From assembly GCA_963580285.1 (NCBI GenBank), contig OY757010.1, positions 216,114,204 to 216,178,203 of the forward strand: a DNA stretch of 64,000 nucleotides, given 5' to 3'. The notes under the pieces were generated by a model. That model was given only the letters and a program-made list of their open reading frames with translations, did not search any database and had not been told where the DNA came from. A program made the translations under genes and the position numbers. The stretch's first letter is position 1; each line of letters opens with the position of its first letter. This document shows, piece by piece, positions 10,523 through 22,015 of the stretch. The DNA comes from Lucinisca nassula. Its lineage: Eukaryota > Mollusca > Bivalvia > Lucinida > Lucinidae.

Positions 10523-12125
10523 AAAAAAGAAGTGGAGGCAATGATCAGGAATCGATTTAATTAACTCACAGCTCCCATCAGAGACACAAAAGGGAAAGAA
10601 ACACAAACATGAAACAACAGACCCTAATGGAAATATCAATAGTGGAAAGCCAAAAGGACAGTTACTTTCCCACAAAATGGCCAATAGGCTAACCAAAATA
10701 AAATAATATAAGCGTAACAAACACCAAAAGACAACCTTAACAAAAATAAACCGCGACGGAAGAATAACCTTGCAACGGTCAGCAGAAACTAATTCCACTG
10801 GGCACTGGGGGGATGCTTAAATCGATTTTACGTGGCCACAATCCTCGTCCTAACTTCCGTCGCAATTTAGACAAATAATTTGTTCAGTCCGCGTGAAGGC
10901 CTCCTAACTCATCAGTGCAACATCTCAGTGAACACAAATAATCAAACAACCACAGAGATGAAACAACGGTGAGGACTCGACAGCAAGAAACCACTGAATT
11001 GCTGGAGCAAAAGAAAACCAACAGTTAGACTCCGAGGGGCCCGACCAGAGACAGAGCATCAGGCACCAACCAACATTACATTGAATTAGATCTCTCTAAT
11101 TCTCATTAAGCCTTTACGATGGAACCATCATAGAATCTGAGGCCTGACCCACCGGCGTGCAATTAAAGAGGGAAGCAAAGTTGTCAACCGTGATTGGGTT
11201 AACTACCAAGCATGCAGTCTGTCGTATTAGATTTATGTTGTACCCGATCTTTTTATATCGAAGAATGATTTTACGAAATTGGGTGCTGAAGTCATTACGG
11301 TTATATATTTTTATAAACTAAGTCACCATAAAATTCGGGTTTCGATAGACCTTGTTGCAGAAGAGGTTTAAGTCCAATATTGAATTTTGAAGTTAAATCA
11401 GAATGACGTCTATAAAAGTTTGAAAAGGCTTTGCGTAGTTTATGGTACCGATAACCCTGATAAAGAAGTTTAGCCGTTAACAATTTATTTCGAGTGTTGA
11501 AGTCAGTTACATGACTACACACTCTGGCAAATCGAATTAATTACGAAATATAAACGCCATAGGATGGCGCACGAGGAACATCACCATCCAAAAAAGGAAA
11601 CTTTACAATCTCAAAATCAAAATCATCGCGTTTATCATAATTTTTGCACGAAACAACCCATCTACAATAGAAAGATGTAAATCCAAAAACGGGGCCTCGG
11701 TATCAGAAGAATTTGCTTTATTTAACTGAAGTTCTTGGTGGGGGGTGGGGGGGTAAAATTGACTGATCAAACCATCAAAATAGGTATTAGCAATATTTAA
11801 TAAATCATCCAAATATCTAGAAGTCGAGCTAAAAGCTTCAACGATTTCAGACTGGTTTTCAGCAGAAAGGGACATCATGAAGTCTCTCTCATTACAAAAC
11901 GAAAACAGATCAGCCACAAGGGGGGCGCAATTAGTACCCATCGGAATACCCACAACTTCTCTAAATAACTTAGTACCAAATCGTATGTAAATATTGTCAA
12001 GTGGAAAGGTGAGAGCTTCTCACACTTTCTAACATGACCATAAAGTATAAATTTTATGCTCTTCAGAAGTGTTAAAAGCATTTTCTACATTACATGCAAG
12101 ATATAGGGAGTCTTCCCTATTAATA
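10523..12125 (-). pseudogene. Family P, longest copy: RT domain plus 3' region
   Basis: The 3' region runs 10523-11120, and the RT remnant 11120-12125 in the minus sense. Visible RT motifs are GIPMGTNCAPLVADLF (about 11905-11953), SRYLDDLLNI (about 11800-11830), LQLNKANSSDTEAPFLDL, VYKN and the C-terminal VGQASDSM-type block. The RT reading is split over at least three frames (about 12081-11875, 11953-11603, 11522-11301), so it is dead. No GIY-YIG or apurinic endonuclease was recognised. The motif set resembles an invertebrate RT group that I associate loosely with Penelope-like elements; the class is not certain. Confidence 0.8.
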
Positions 12126-12164
12126 TCCATTCAATTAATGTTTACCAACAATATGTATGTTTAA

Positions 12165-12494
12165 TAAATATAGATTGCGGGTACGCGTTAGAACCAACTT
12201 AGTACCCACTATCTATCTTTCTTTTTCATCTTTAATATGTTCTATAAAAGGGTTATAATACACCATAGAAGTGAAAATTATGGAGTGTACATGCTTTCTG
12301 TGCCAGACTAGCTAATTTCGGCCAATTAGGCCTCATCAGTGACCCTCGGGTATTTTCAAAATCCCACAATGGAATCAATGATCCCAAAGGACAAGAAAAT
12401 ATAATCTACACTATGATGTTGGGCATCAAAAACCTCCTTTTTTCGGCGGTAAAATTTATAATGTATTTGTTTGTAAAGGCGTGTTTTTGTAATG
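12165..12494 (-). mobile_element. Family H subtype B with insertion (B5)
   Basis: Hairpin remnant (ATAGATTGCGGGTACGCGTT) at 12170-12220; right end TTTTTTCGGCGGTAAAATTT ... GGCGTGTTTTTGTAATG. The middle (about 12260-12425) holds foreign sequence, including AAAGGACAAGAAAATATAA, which also occurs near 9865 on the opposite strand. Confidence 0.6.
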
Positions 12495-12587
12495 TTGCTT
12501 TTGGTGGATGACTTGCTGCCGTCGATAAAAAACTATAGAAGGGTGTTCAGCTTCTACATTAAGACGATTTCAATAAGACTGTTATAC

Positions 12588-12780
12588 CTGTTATTCCAGC
12601 AACTCCTCTTTCAGATACAGGGTTCGTGGAAAAGGAGCCCATTAAAAATGCACCTTCAATAGCTTGGCCCATCTCCCTTTCGGTGCATGGTACATCATTC
12701 CGAGGACGCCAAAAATTTGTGCTGTACCAGTTGTTAAATATAAGTACCATTTTCGGACCATATAACCCTAATCTGTATGC
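12588..12780 (-). CDS. Exon 6: Venus-flytrap domain, lobe 2
   Basis: Acceptor TTTTGTATTTGCAG| and donor ATAACAG|GTATAA bound 193 bp; it enters in phase 0 and leaves in phase 1. It encodes AYRLGLYGPKMV, NNWYSTNFWRP, VPCTEREMGQAIEG and SERGVAGITG. These align with the GABA-B blocks for the YGKKYVW strand, the W..NWW loop, CT.EEM..AVEG and the linker to the next helix. The Trp of NNWY corresponds to a ligand-contact Trp in GABBR1. About 800 bases around this exon are free of recognised repeats. Confidence 0.9.
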
Positions 12781-12799
12781 CTGCAAATACAAAATATTT

Positions 12800-13310
12800 T
12801 ATAACTGACCATGAAAAACCGAATATTGGTTGTGATTTTCAAACGCGTTGAGTTCGTAAATAAATGTTTTCTCATGTGTAACTCAGTTTGGTAGTAGGAG
12901 TATCCCGTAGAAGTTCCACTTCAATTATATAATTTGTAAAGCGTGACATGCTTTAGAACGCGTTGGAAAGTGTGTGTTTTTGAGTTTTTTTTTTTTTTTT
13001 TTTTTTTGGTTCAACCAACAACAAAAGTCATACGCAAGTATGTTTTTTGGTTTAAAGACTCATTCGAAAGTATCGGGAAGGCCGGCAACGCACTACGACC
13101 CCTGCTTTATGAGGCAAATAGCACGGTGGCTTCTGAATCGTTTGGTAAATAAATTACAGTTAGTCTAACATTGCGAGCATTTCTCAATTTAAATCAAGTG
13201 CTTGAAGGGCTACAATTCGCGCGTTTTGAAAGTGGTTCATGAGAACAATCTGAGCTTAACTGCACGTTAAATATAGAGAAAGGGACGGTTTAGGACGATA
13301 TCTCCTTTGA
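12800..13310. other. Intron 5 sequence, nothing recognised
   Basis: Contains a T-run at 12986-13008. No known family or coding homology seen. Confidence 0.5.
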
Positions 13311-13312
13311 GA

Positions 13313-13675
13313 GGGCTTCATGCGGGCTGAACAAGTTGATTGTCTCGATAGCGACGGAAATAAGGGCGAGGATCATGGCCACGTATAATCGATTTAAGAC
13401 CCCCAGTCAGATTCGTTTCACGGACCGTTTGGCGGCGGTTCATCTGTCGCGGTTTATTTTTGTTATGGTTTATCTTTGGGTGTTTGTATCGCTTATATTA
13501 TTTTGTTTTAGATTGCCATTTTGTGGGAAAGTATCTGTCCTTTTTGGCTTTCCGCTATTGATGTTTCCATTATGGTCTGTTGTTTCATGTTTGTGTTACT
13601 TTCCCTTTGGTGTCTCTGATGGGAGCTATGGGTTAATTGTTTCGATTCCTAATCATTGCCTTCACTTCTATTTTC
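13313..13675 (+). mobile_element. Family P 3' region copy
   Basis: 5'-truncated at CTTCATGCGGGCTGAACAAG, with an intact 3' end at CTTCACTTCTATTTT. An uninterrupted 118-codon frame crosses it (13336-13692). Confidence 0.85.
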
Positions 13676-13984
13676 CATTGGTCATTCCTTAGATCTGGCC
13701 TTCACTGAGCACTTTTATGCTTGGCTTCGCTGATTTTATTCCAGCATTCTATCTTATTTGGCACAAGCAACTCTTTGCTCGGACCTGTGAAGCCTGTTCT
13801 CTTGCTTTAGTTGGTATGTTAAATTCTTTGAATGAGGTTTTAAGCGTATATCGATTCTTCTGACCACCATTGGGGCGTTTGACGCTTTTAGTTGCCCACC
13901 GAGAATTGTCTTTGGCAAACATTCAACAGGCACTCTGGTAGCAGAGACTGCCGATATGAACTGCCAATTTCAGAGGAGTAGGTT

Positions 13985-14590
13985 CAGATTTATCCATCTG
14001 ACCTACAGTTAAATGAAACTAAAAACTCTAATGTCAAACCCCGTCTTTGGATTTACGAACATTTGTTCATTTCAAATGGTTTTGTTTCAACTAAAATTTA
14101 TGATAAGCGCGATGAATTTCACTTTGAAGGGAGCTGTGGGTTAATTGTATCGATTCCTGATCATTGCCCTCACTTATATTTTATTTAATAAAGTTAATTT
14201 TCCATCTTTAGACGGCGATTTTCCTCGTTCGCAATCGTACGGTGATAATTACGCTAATTTTAAAACTCGTAATAAATGTTTAACTGCTAAATTAATATAT
14301 CAGCTATATCTATATCATAAACTTCGGAAAGCATTTTATCGCCGACACTATGAACCGATTTCTAAATTTTAGGTTGGATTGCAAAGACTTTTGCTGCAGG
14401 TGAAGTCACAGCCTTAGGTATGGGTGACACTATATAAAAATTGAAAAATAAATACAAAAAAAACTTTTCGGAATAATTTCAGAAAACTATCAAAGTTACA
14501 AACGCATGGGATACAATATAAATGCTATTAAGCAGTCTACATCCCAATCAGGGTCAGACATTATGCTATCCTCTTTAATTGCACATCGGT
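13985..14590 (+). pseudogene. Family P RT remnant with a 3'-tail insertion
   Basis: RT coding homology (YPSDLQLNETKNS, VSTKIYDKRDEFHFE) is interrupted at 14127-14185 and resumes as VNFPSLDGDFPRSQSYGD, then LTAKLIYQLYLYHKLRKAF. The interrupting 50-60 bases are the terminal end of a family P 3' tail (GGGAGCTGTGGGTTAATTGT ... CTCACTTATATTTT). One P end therefore jumped into an older P gene. Confidence 0.75.
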
Positions 14591-14599
14591 GAATTGGGG

Positions 14600-14838
14600 T
14601 TCTAACAAAATGGACAATTGGCCATCAAAAAAAAAAGCGATACAAACACTCAAAGACAAACCATAACAAAAATAAACCGCGACAGAAGAATCGCCTTGGA
14701 ACGGTCAGTGGAACGGATTCCACTGGGAGGATTAAATCGATTTTATGCGGCCGCTATCCTCGCCGTTACTTCCGTCGCGATTTAGACAAATAATTTGTTC
14801 AGTCCGCACGAAGGCCTCCTGTCGCATCAGTAATTGTA
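14600..14838 (-). mobile_element. Family P 3'-region piece
   Basis: Internal blocks only (ATGGACAATTGGCCATC to CCGCACGAAGGCCTCCT); lacks the terminal tail. Confidence 0.7.
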
Positions 14839-14839
14839 A

Positions 14840-15540
14840 TGACCGTTCCAAGTCGGAGTTTTGCTGTAGTTCCTTCCTGTTTTATATTGGTGGTTATGAT
14901 TCTTTCCCTAATGATATAAGCTGATATGTTGGTGATTCCCATTCTATCTCCTCCTCTCTTAGTTGTTCATTTTAGTTAAGTTTGTCCTTCCTATTTAATG
15001 TTTTTATGTTGTTGATTCGGATTCTTTTCCCCATTATGTGTGTTGTTCCTGTTTAGTAACGTTTGGGTTTTCTTAGTCACCACGTAATTGGGAGAGAGCT
15101 GTTTACTCGGTTTACCAGTGGCCTATTTTGTTTAATGTCGTCACTCCATGTTTCGACTTCTTTCCCTTGTGATAGTGTGTAGAGAATTTGGGACCTGGTT
15201 GTATCAGTTCCTGGTTGTTTCTCTTTTAATCTTTTTTTTCAAGTTTCACTTGGAACGCACGTTATTTAGGAGAGCTATGTTCAGACATTTTCTTGGCCAG
15301 CTTGTATGGAAGTAGTTCAGTCGTTTGGAATCCTATTGATAAACCACCCATGTTCCACGAACGCAAACAGTGCTGACATGGTAACGGCTCTGTATGTAGA
15401 CTTATAGCTTTTTACCAGTGGTCTGTTTTGTTTACTGTCGTCCCTCGATGTTCCGACTTCTTTCCCTACTGATAGTTTAGGGAGGATTTGGGACCCGATT
15501 GTATCAGTTCCTGATAGTTTCTCCTTTCAATTTGTGTTAA
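14840..15540 (+). mobile_element. Variant D: alternative family P 3' region, two partial copies
   Basis: Begins GACCGTTCCAAGTCGGAG like family P, but continues with different sequence (GTGGTTATGATTCTTTCCCT, TTCTTAGTCACCACG, TTTCGACTTCTTTCCC, TTGTATCAGTTCCTG). The last ~120 bases repeat at 15415-15535. Confidence 0.6.
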
Positions 15541-15930
15541 TTACACTATGAACTAAACGAGTTCTACGTCGTCGGTCAAAGGCAGGACTTGTATTGGTTT
15601 AATCTTCATCGTACACAATAACAGTATGCTTTCTTGTCCCGCTTGTCACAGTGGCGGTAGACTCCTTGAAATCCTTTCTCACGCTGGCTAATATACTATT
15701 CCAGACCTTCTGATGCTGACTGTGAGATCGTAGCGATCACTTGAATTTGATAATTGATCCACCTCTGCTTGTATTACCTTTTCTGTTGCAGTATACTTTG
15801 CCATGTCATCGGTAAAGAAGAACAATTTATTTTCATTGTTACTTACTCTTTCTCTTGGCTCTTACGTATGATTGAGGCTTTTCTTGGGTATAGAAAACTT
15901 TGTATGAAATGTGTAAAGAATCCCAAATTG
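15541..15930. other. Intron 5 sequence, nothing recognised
   Basis: No repeat family or protein homology seen by eye. Confidence 0.5.
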
Positions 15931-15934
15931 GTGT

Positions 15935-16412
15935 GAAGGCAATGATCAGGAATCGATACAATTAACCCACAGCTCCAATCAGAGACACCAAAGGGGAAGA
16001 AACGCAAACAAGAAATAACAAGAACAGACAAAAGGGCAGTTACTGTCCCACAAAATGGCCAATTGGTCATACAAAACAAAAAGATATTAGCGATACACAC
16101 ACTCAAAGACAAACCATAACAAAAATAAACTGCGACTGAAGAACCGCCTTGGAACGGTCAGTGAAAGGAATTTCACTTTGCGGGGGGGGGGGGGCTTAAA
16201 TCGGTTTTACGCGTCCACAATCCTCGCCCTTACTTCCGTCGCGATTAAGGACAAATAATTTGTTCAGTCCGCATGAAGAACCCGTCAGTGCATCATCTCC
16301 GAGAACGCAAAAATCAAACAACCATAGGGATGAAACATCGTTGAGGACTTGACAACAAGAAACCGATGAAATGCTGTAGCAAACGAAAATCAACAGTTTG
16401 ACTCCGATGAAA
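15935..16412 (-). mobile_element. Family P 3' region copy
   Basis: Minus-sense end near GTGAAGGCAATGATCAGGAA, with a small internal deletion and a G-run at 16182-16193; truncated near CAGTTTGACTCCGATG. Confidence 0.82.
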
Positions 16413-16540
16413 AAATAACGTTTGTAAAATTCAAAAGTTATAGCGTCCTCAATGTGAAATCGGGCATACTTGGAGACAATTTGTCAGCATCTTGGTCGAA
16501 GACAAACTATCGCCAAACTCACCCGTGACAATGCTGTCAG

Positions 16541-16930
16541 AATAGAAGTGAAGGCAATGTTCAGAAATCGATACAATTAACCCACAGCTCCCATCAGAGA
16601 CACCAAAGGGAAAGAACACAAACATGAAACAGCAGTCCTAAAATGAAACATCAACAGCGGAAAGCCAAAAGGATAGTAACTATCCAACAAAATGGGCAAC
16701 CGGCTATCCAAATCAAAATAATATAAGCCATACAAACACTCACTGAAAGACAAGACATTGCAAAAATAAACCGCGACAGAAGAACCACCTTGGAACGGTC
16801 AGTCGAATTACACTAGAGGGCTTAAATCGATTTTACGTGGCCACACTCCTCCCCTCTCTTCCGTTGCGATTTAGACAAATAATTTGTTCAGTCCTCATGA
16901 ATGCCTCCTAACTCATCAGTGCAAATCTTT
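16541..16930 (-). mobile_element. Family P 3' region copy
   Basis: Minus-sense end AATAGAAGTGAAGGCAATG; truncated after the CCTCCTAACTCATCAGTGCAA block. Confidence 0.82.
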
Positions 16931-17190
16931 TGCTGCAGCATTTCATCATCAAGAATCCTTGTATCAATATTGGAAAGGCTCCGACAAAAATGTCAGAGTA
17001 AGTGTGTCAAAAGGTTCTAAATGGGCATTTGGGAGGTCATTTTGTAGTCATTTTCGATATGTAATCTAAATCAAACTCTTTAAGCAATCCTGAATGTTCA
17101 CACGCCCATTCCCAGACCTAACACCTACGGTTAAAGAAGAGATGACCTTTCGAAGAAAAGATTTTTCTGGATTTCGGAACAACTAAGAGA

Positions 17191-17805
17191 AGTGAAGTCA
17201 ATGGTCAGGAATCGATACAAATAACCCAGGCTCCCATAAGTGACACCAACGGGAAAGAAACACAAACATGAAATAACTAGACCCTAATGGAATCATCAAT
17301 AGCGGAAATAAATTGTTCAGACCGCATGAAGGCCGCCTAACTCATCAGTTCAACATCTCCGAGAACACAAAAATCAAACATCCACAGAGATGAAACAACG
17401 GTGAGGACTCGACAGCAAGAGACCATTGAAATGCTGGAGCAAACTAACACCACTATTTAGACTTCGATGGGCTCAACTAGAGACATTACATAAAATTAAA
17501 TTCTAATTTTCGGTAAGCCTTTACGCTGTAGCCGGCATAGAATCTGAGGCCTGACCCACCGGCGTGCAATTAAAGAGGGAAGAAAAGTTGTCAACCGTGA
17601 TTCGGTTAACTACGCTGCGTGCAGTCCGTCGTATAGCATTTATGTTGTACCCAATCGTTATATATAGAAGAATAATTTTACAACATTGGGTGCTGAAGTC
17701 ATAAGAAGTATATATTATTTTTTGTTTTAGTTTAAATACTAAGTGACCATAAACTTCGGGTTTCGATAGAACTTGTTGCAGAAGAGATTTTAGCAATTCT
17801 GAATT
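17191..17805 (-). mobile_element. Family P copy with internal deletion
   Basis: Jumps from CATCAATAGCGGAAA straight to TAAATTGTTCAGACCGC (about 250 nt of the 3' region lost at 17307), then extends into the RT C-terminus. Confidence 0.8.
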
Positions 17806-17878
17806 TCCATGTTTCCCAAATGCCTTCCAACCTGTCCTGGATTAATCCGACTTACCATTCGGGCACAGATGAAAAATA

Positions 17879-18042
17879 TATGTGAAGGCAGTTGTCAGGA
17901 ATTAATCACACCTCCTATCAGAGACACTAAAGGGAAAGAAACAAAAACATGAAATAACTAGACCTTAATGAAAACATCACTAGTAGAAAGCCAAAAGGGC
18001 AGATACGTTCCCTCAAAATAGCCACATGGCTACTTAAAAAGT
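17879..18042 (-). mobile_element. Family P 3' tail copy
   Basis: About 165 nt, from GTGAAGGCAGTTGTCAGGAA to AAAATAGCCACATGGCTA. Head-to-tail with the next P copy. Confidence 0.7.
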
Positions 18043-19317
18043 TAAATAGAAGTGAGAGCAATGATCAGAAATCGATATAGTTAACCCACAGCTCCGATCG
18101 GGGACACCAAAGGGAAAGAAACACAAACATGAAACTACTAGGCCCTAATGGAAACATCAATAGAGGAACGTCATAAGGACTGTTACTTTCCCACAAAATG
18201 GCCAATTGGTTATCTAAAACAAAATAATATAGGCGATACACACACTCAAAGACAAGCCATAACAAAACTAAACCGCGTCAGAAGGACCGCCTTGGAAGGT
18301 CAGTGAAACGAATTCCACTGGTGGCTTAAATCGATTTTACGTGGTCACAATCCTCGCCCTTACTTCCGTCGCAATTTAGACAAACAATTTGTTCAGTCCG
18401 CATAAAGGCCTCCTACCTCATCAGTGCAACATCTCCGTGTACACAAAATCAAACACCCACACAGATGAAACAACGGTGAGGAACCGACCGCAAGAAACCA
18501 GTGGAATGCTGGAGCAAAAGAAAAACAACAATTACACTCCGATGGGCTCAACCAGACACAGAGCATCAGGAACCAACCAACATTACATAAAATTAAATTC
18601 TCTCTAACTCTCAGTAAGCTTTTACGCTGGAACCGTCATAAAATATTAGGCCTGACCCACCGGCGTGCATTTAAAGAGGGAAGCAAAGTTTTCAACCGTT
18701 ATTAGGTTAACTACCATGCATACAGTCTGTCGTATAACATTTATTCTGTACTGAATCTTTTTATATCGGTGAATGATTTTACGAAATTGGGTGCTCAAGT
18801 TGAAATTTTATATCTTTCTGAATTTATATACTAACTCACCATAAAATTCGGGTTCCGATAGACCTTGTTGCAGAAGAGATTTAAGTCCTACATTGAATTA
18901 TGAAATTAAATCAGATTGCCTTCTATAAAATTGTGAAAAGGTTTTGCGTAGTTTATGAAACCGATAACCCTGATTACGAGTGTTGAAGTCAGTTGCATAG
19001 CTTGACAGTCTGGCAATTCGAATTAACTGCGAAATATAAACACCATTGGATGCCACATGAGGAACATCCACATCCAAAAAGGAAAATTTTCAATCTCAAA
19101 ATCATCGCGTTTATGATAAATTTTGCAAGAAACTAATCCATCTACAACAGATTGATGAAAATCCAACAATGGGGCCTCGGTATCAGTTGAATTTACTTTA
19201 TTTTACTGAAGTTCTGTGGATAAATTCTGTGGATAAATTTGACTGATGAAACCATCGAAATAGGTATTGTCAATATTAAACAAATCATCCAAATATCTGG
19301 AAATCAAGCTGAAGGCG

Positions 19318-19668
19318 TGTCTTAATCTTGTTTTAATTGCGACGGAAGTAAGGGCGAGGATTTTGGCAACGTAAATCGATTTAAGCCCCCAGTGGAATCC
19401 GTTTCCGCTGACCGTTCCAAGGCGGTTCTTCTGTCGGGGTTTATTTTTGTTATGGTTTGTCTTTGGGGGTTTGTGTCGCTTAAATTATTTTATTTTGGAT
19501 AGCCAATTTGCCATTTTGTGGAAAAGTAACTGTCCTTTTGGCTTTGTGGTGTTGATGTTTCCATTAGGGTCTGTTATTTCATGTTTGTGTTTCTTTCCCT
19601 TTGGTGTCTCTGATGGGAGCTGTGGGTTAATTGTATCGATTCCTGATCATTGCCTCAACTTCTACTTT
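19318..19668 (+). mobile_element. Family P 3' copy nested in older P copy
   Basis: From TCTTGTTTTAATTGCGACGG to CCTCAACTTCTACTTTT. Bracketed by RT sequence of the host in opposite orientation. Confidence 0.8.
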
Positions 19669-19711
19669 TCAATGATTTCAGATTGGTTTTCAACGATAAG
19701 GGACATCATGA

Positions 19712-20200
19712 AAAGTAGAAGTAAAACAAAGATCAGGAATCGATACAATTAACTTACTCCACCCATCAAAGACACCAAAGGGAAAGAAACACAAACATGA
19801 AGCGACCAGACCATAATGGAAACCGAAACAAACGAAGGCCATAAGGACAGTTACTCTCCCACAAAATGGTCATCCAAAATAAAAAGACACAAGTGATACG
19901 CACAGTAAGTAACAAACAACATAAAAAAATAATTCGCCACAGAAGAACCGCCTTGGAGCGGTCAGTGGAAAGAATTCCACACGGGGGCTTAAATCGAGTT
20001 TACATGGCCATAATCCTCGCCCTTACCTCTGTCGCGGTATACACTAATTTTGTTTAGTCCGCGTGAAGGCTTCCTAACTCATCAGTGAAACATCTCCGAG
20101 AACAGAACATACAAATCAAAAAACTACAGAGATGAAAAAAGATTGAGGACTCGACAGCATACAACAACAGAATTGCTGGAGCAAAAGAAAACCAACAGAC
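19712..20200 (-). mobile_element. Family P 3' copy nested in older P copy
   Basis: Minus-sense end AGTAGAAGTAAAACAAAGAT, running to AAAGAAAACCAACAGACT; host RT continues directly after it. Confidence 0.78.
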
Positions 20201-20266
20201 TCTCTTTCTCTTTCGTAACAAAACAAGAACAGATCAACCACACAAATCGGTCGGGCCTAAGACTCT

Positions 20267-21467
20267 TTATCATATGACGTCGCGTCTGAGAATGTAATAA
20301 CGCCATGTATTATTTTCGATAATCCACTAGTGGATTAAATATGCAAATTAGCTAGATACGTCCCGTAACGTTACATGTACGACGTCCTTAACGACGTCGC
20401 CTTTACTAACGGCGGAATATTGACATTTTTGTAAACAAATCGTGAATAAAATGCGCTATAAATGTCATATGATAAATAGAATCTTACATTCGTGCTCATG
20501 TATTATTGAATTTATTAAACTCGTTGAGAAAAAGGGATAAAATGCTCGGCGAAGCCTCGCATTTTACCCCTTTTCCTCAACTCGTTTAATAAATTCAATA
20601 ATACATGAGCACTCATGTAAGATCCTCTATATAACGGCTCCAGCCTAACGATTAACTTACTTAAATATTTTAAGTACCGTATTCGCCCTAATTACCGCAC
20701 ATGCTCCTATAAGCGCACACCAAAGCTATTTTTGAAAAAATTTGCATAAGCGCACATCTTACAGTAACCTCCCATTGAGGCTTTCACAGGAAAGCTATAA
20801 AAACTTACCGTTATTTCTTCAACAATGAAGGCAAAGCAACTGCATTTCTGTCAAATTCATTCGACAGCTCTAATACTCGTTTAAATGTGGTTCCCAAACC
20901 TTTTGGTACAAATGAAATCCACAGATACCTGACAGGGATCAGCCGAGGGAGCAATTCGGGCGACTTTTTCGCCCGAAGTTCAAGAACTTCGCCTTACCAT
21001 TACGATTGGTGTGCGCTTAATAGGTCGATTTTTCACCACTATTTTTTTTTACACAATTTTGAAAAAACTAAGCGCACGGTGCGGATATTAGGGCGAATAC
21101 GGTAAATAGAGGATCTTACATGAGTGTTCATGAATTATTGAATTTATTAAACGAGTTGAGGAAAAGGGATAAAATGCGAGGCTTTGCCGAGCATTTTATC
21201 CCTTTTCCTCGACGAGTTTAATAAATTCAATAATACATGAGCACGAATACAAGATTCTATTTATCATATGACATTTAAAACGCATTTTATTCACGATTGT
21301 TTATAAAAATGTCAATATTCGCTGTTAGTAAACGCGACGTCGTTAAGGACGTCGTACATGTAACGTTACGGGACGTAACTAGCTAATTTGCATATTTAAT
21401 CCACTAGTTGATTATCGAAAATATTGCATGGCGTTATTACACTCTCGGACGCGACGTCATATGATAA
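20267..21467. mobile_element. Large fold-back element with ~260-bp terminal inverted repeats
   Basis: Left end TTATCATATGACGTCGCGTC mirrors right end GACGCGACGTCATATGATAA. The arms (about 20267-20525 and 21210-21467) include ATATGCAAATTAGCTAG, CGTAACGTTACATGTACGAC and ATAAAATGC. Each arm ends in its own palindrome (20498-20612 and 21128-21243; loops CTCGGCGAAGCCTCG and CGAGGCTTTGCCGAG). No transposase was seen. A 426-bp TA-flanked MITE is inserted at the centre. No clear target duplication. A half-copy relative lies at 35940-36165. Confidence 0.85.
20677..21102. mobile_element. TA-flanked MITE inside the fold-back
   Basis: Inverted ends CCGTATTCGCCCTAAT and ATTAGGGCGAATACGG, flanked by TA (20675-20676, 21103-21104), typical of Tc1/mariner/pogo-type insertion. 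Subterminal AAGCGCAC / GTGCGCTTA motifs are repeated. No transposase. Confidence 0.8.
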
Positions 21468-21470
21468 TGT

Positions 21471-21975
21471 CGGTTAGTACCCGATGCTCTGTCTCTGATC
21501 GGACACATCGAGTCCACATGTTGGATTTCTTTTGATAAAGCATTTCAGTTACTTCATGCTGTCGAGTCCTCATCCCTGTTTCATCTCTGTATACGTTTGT
21601 GTTTTATGTTTTCGGGTTTGTTGCACTGATGAGTTAGAACTCCTTCATATTGACTAAACCACGACGAAACCAAGGGCGAGTGTTGTGGCCTAGTATAATC
21701 GATTAATGCCACAAGTGAAAATCTTTTACTGACCGTGCCAAGGAGGTTTTTCTGTTGTGGATCATTATCGCTATAGTTCTCATTTGCGTTTATGTATTGC
21801 TAATATATTTTTATTTTGAACAGCCGTTTGGCCATTTTGGGGGGAACAGAAACTGTCGTTTTGACTTTCCACTTGTCCTGTTTTCATTATGGTGAAGCTA
21901 CATGTTGATGTATTTGATTTGGTTTCTTGGACGGGACGTCAGAGGTAATTTTATCGATTCATTGCCCCCTGCTCA
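21471..21975 (+). mobile_element. Diverged family P 3' region
   Basis: Block order as in family P (CCCGATGCTCTGTCTCTG, TGCTGTCGAGTCCTC, TTGCACTGATGAGTTAGA, GACCGTGCCAAGG, ATTTTATCGATTCATTGCC) but much diverged. Confidence 0.7.
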
Positions 21976-22015
21976 TTAGCCCCCCCCCCCCCTTGCTCAT
22001 TAGGGGTATAAGAAA

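Larger units (their letters stand above)
18046..20245 (-). pseudogene. Family P RT copy hosting two younger P copies
   Basis: The 3' region runs 18046-18600 and the RT 18600-19317; the RT resumes at 19669-19711 (TTTCAATGATTTCAGATTGG ... GACATCATGAA) and again at about 20203-20245 (CTCTTTCGTAACAAAACAAG). Compared with the unbroken copy at 11800-11925, the two gaps are filled exactly by family P copies at 19318-19668 (plus) and 19712-20200 (minus). Confidence 0.8.
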
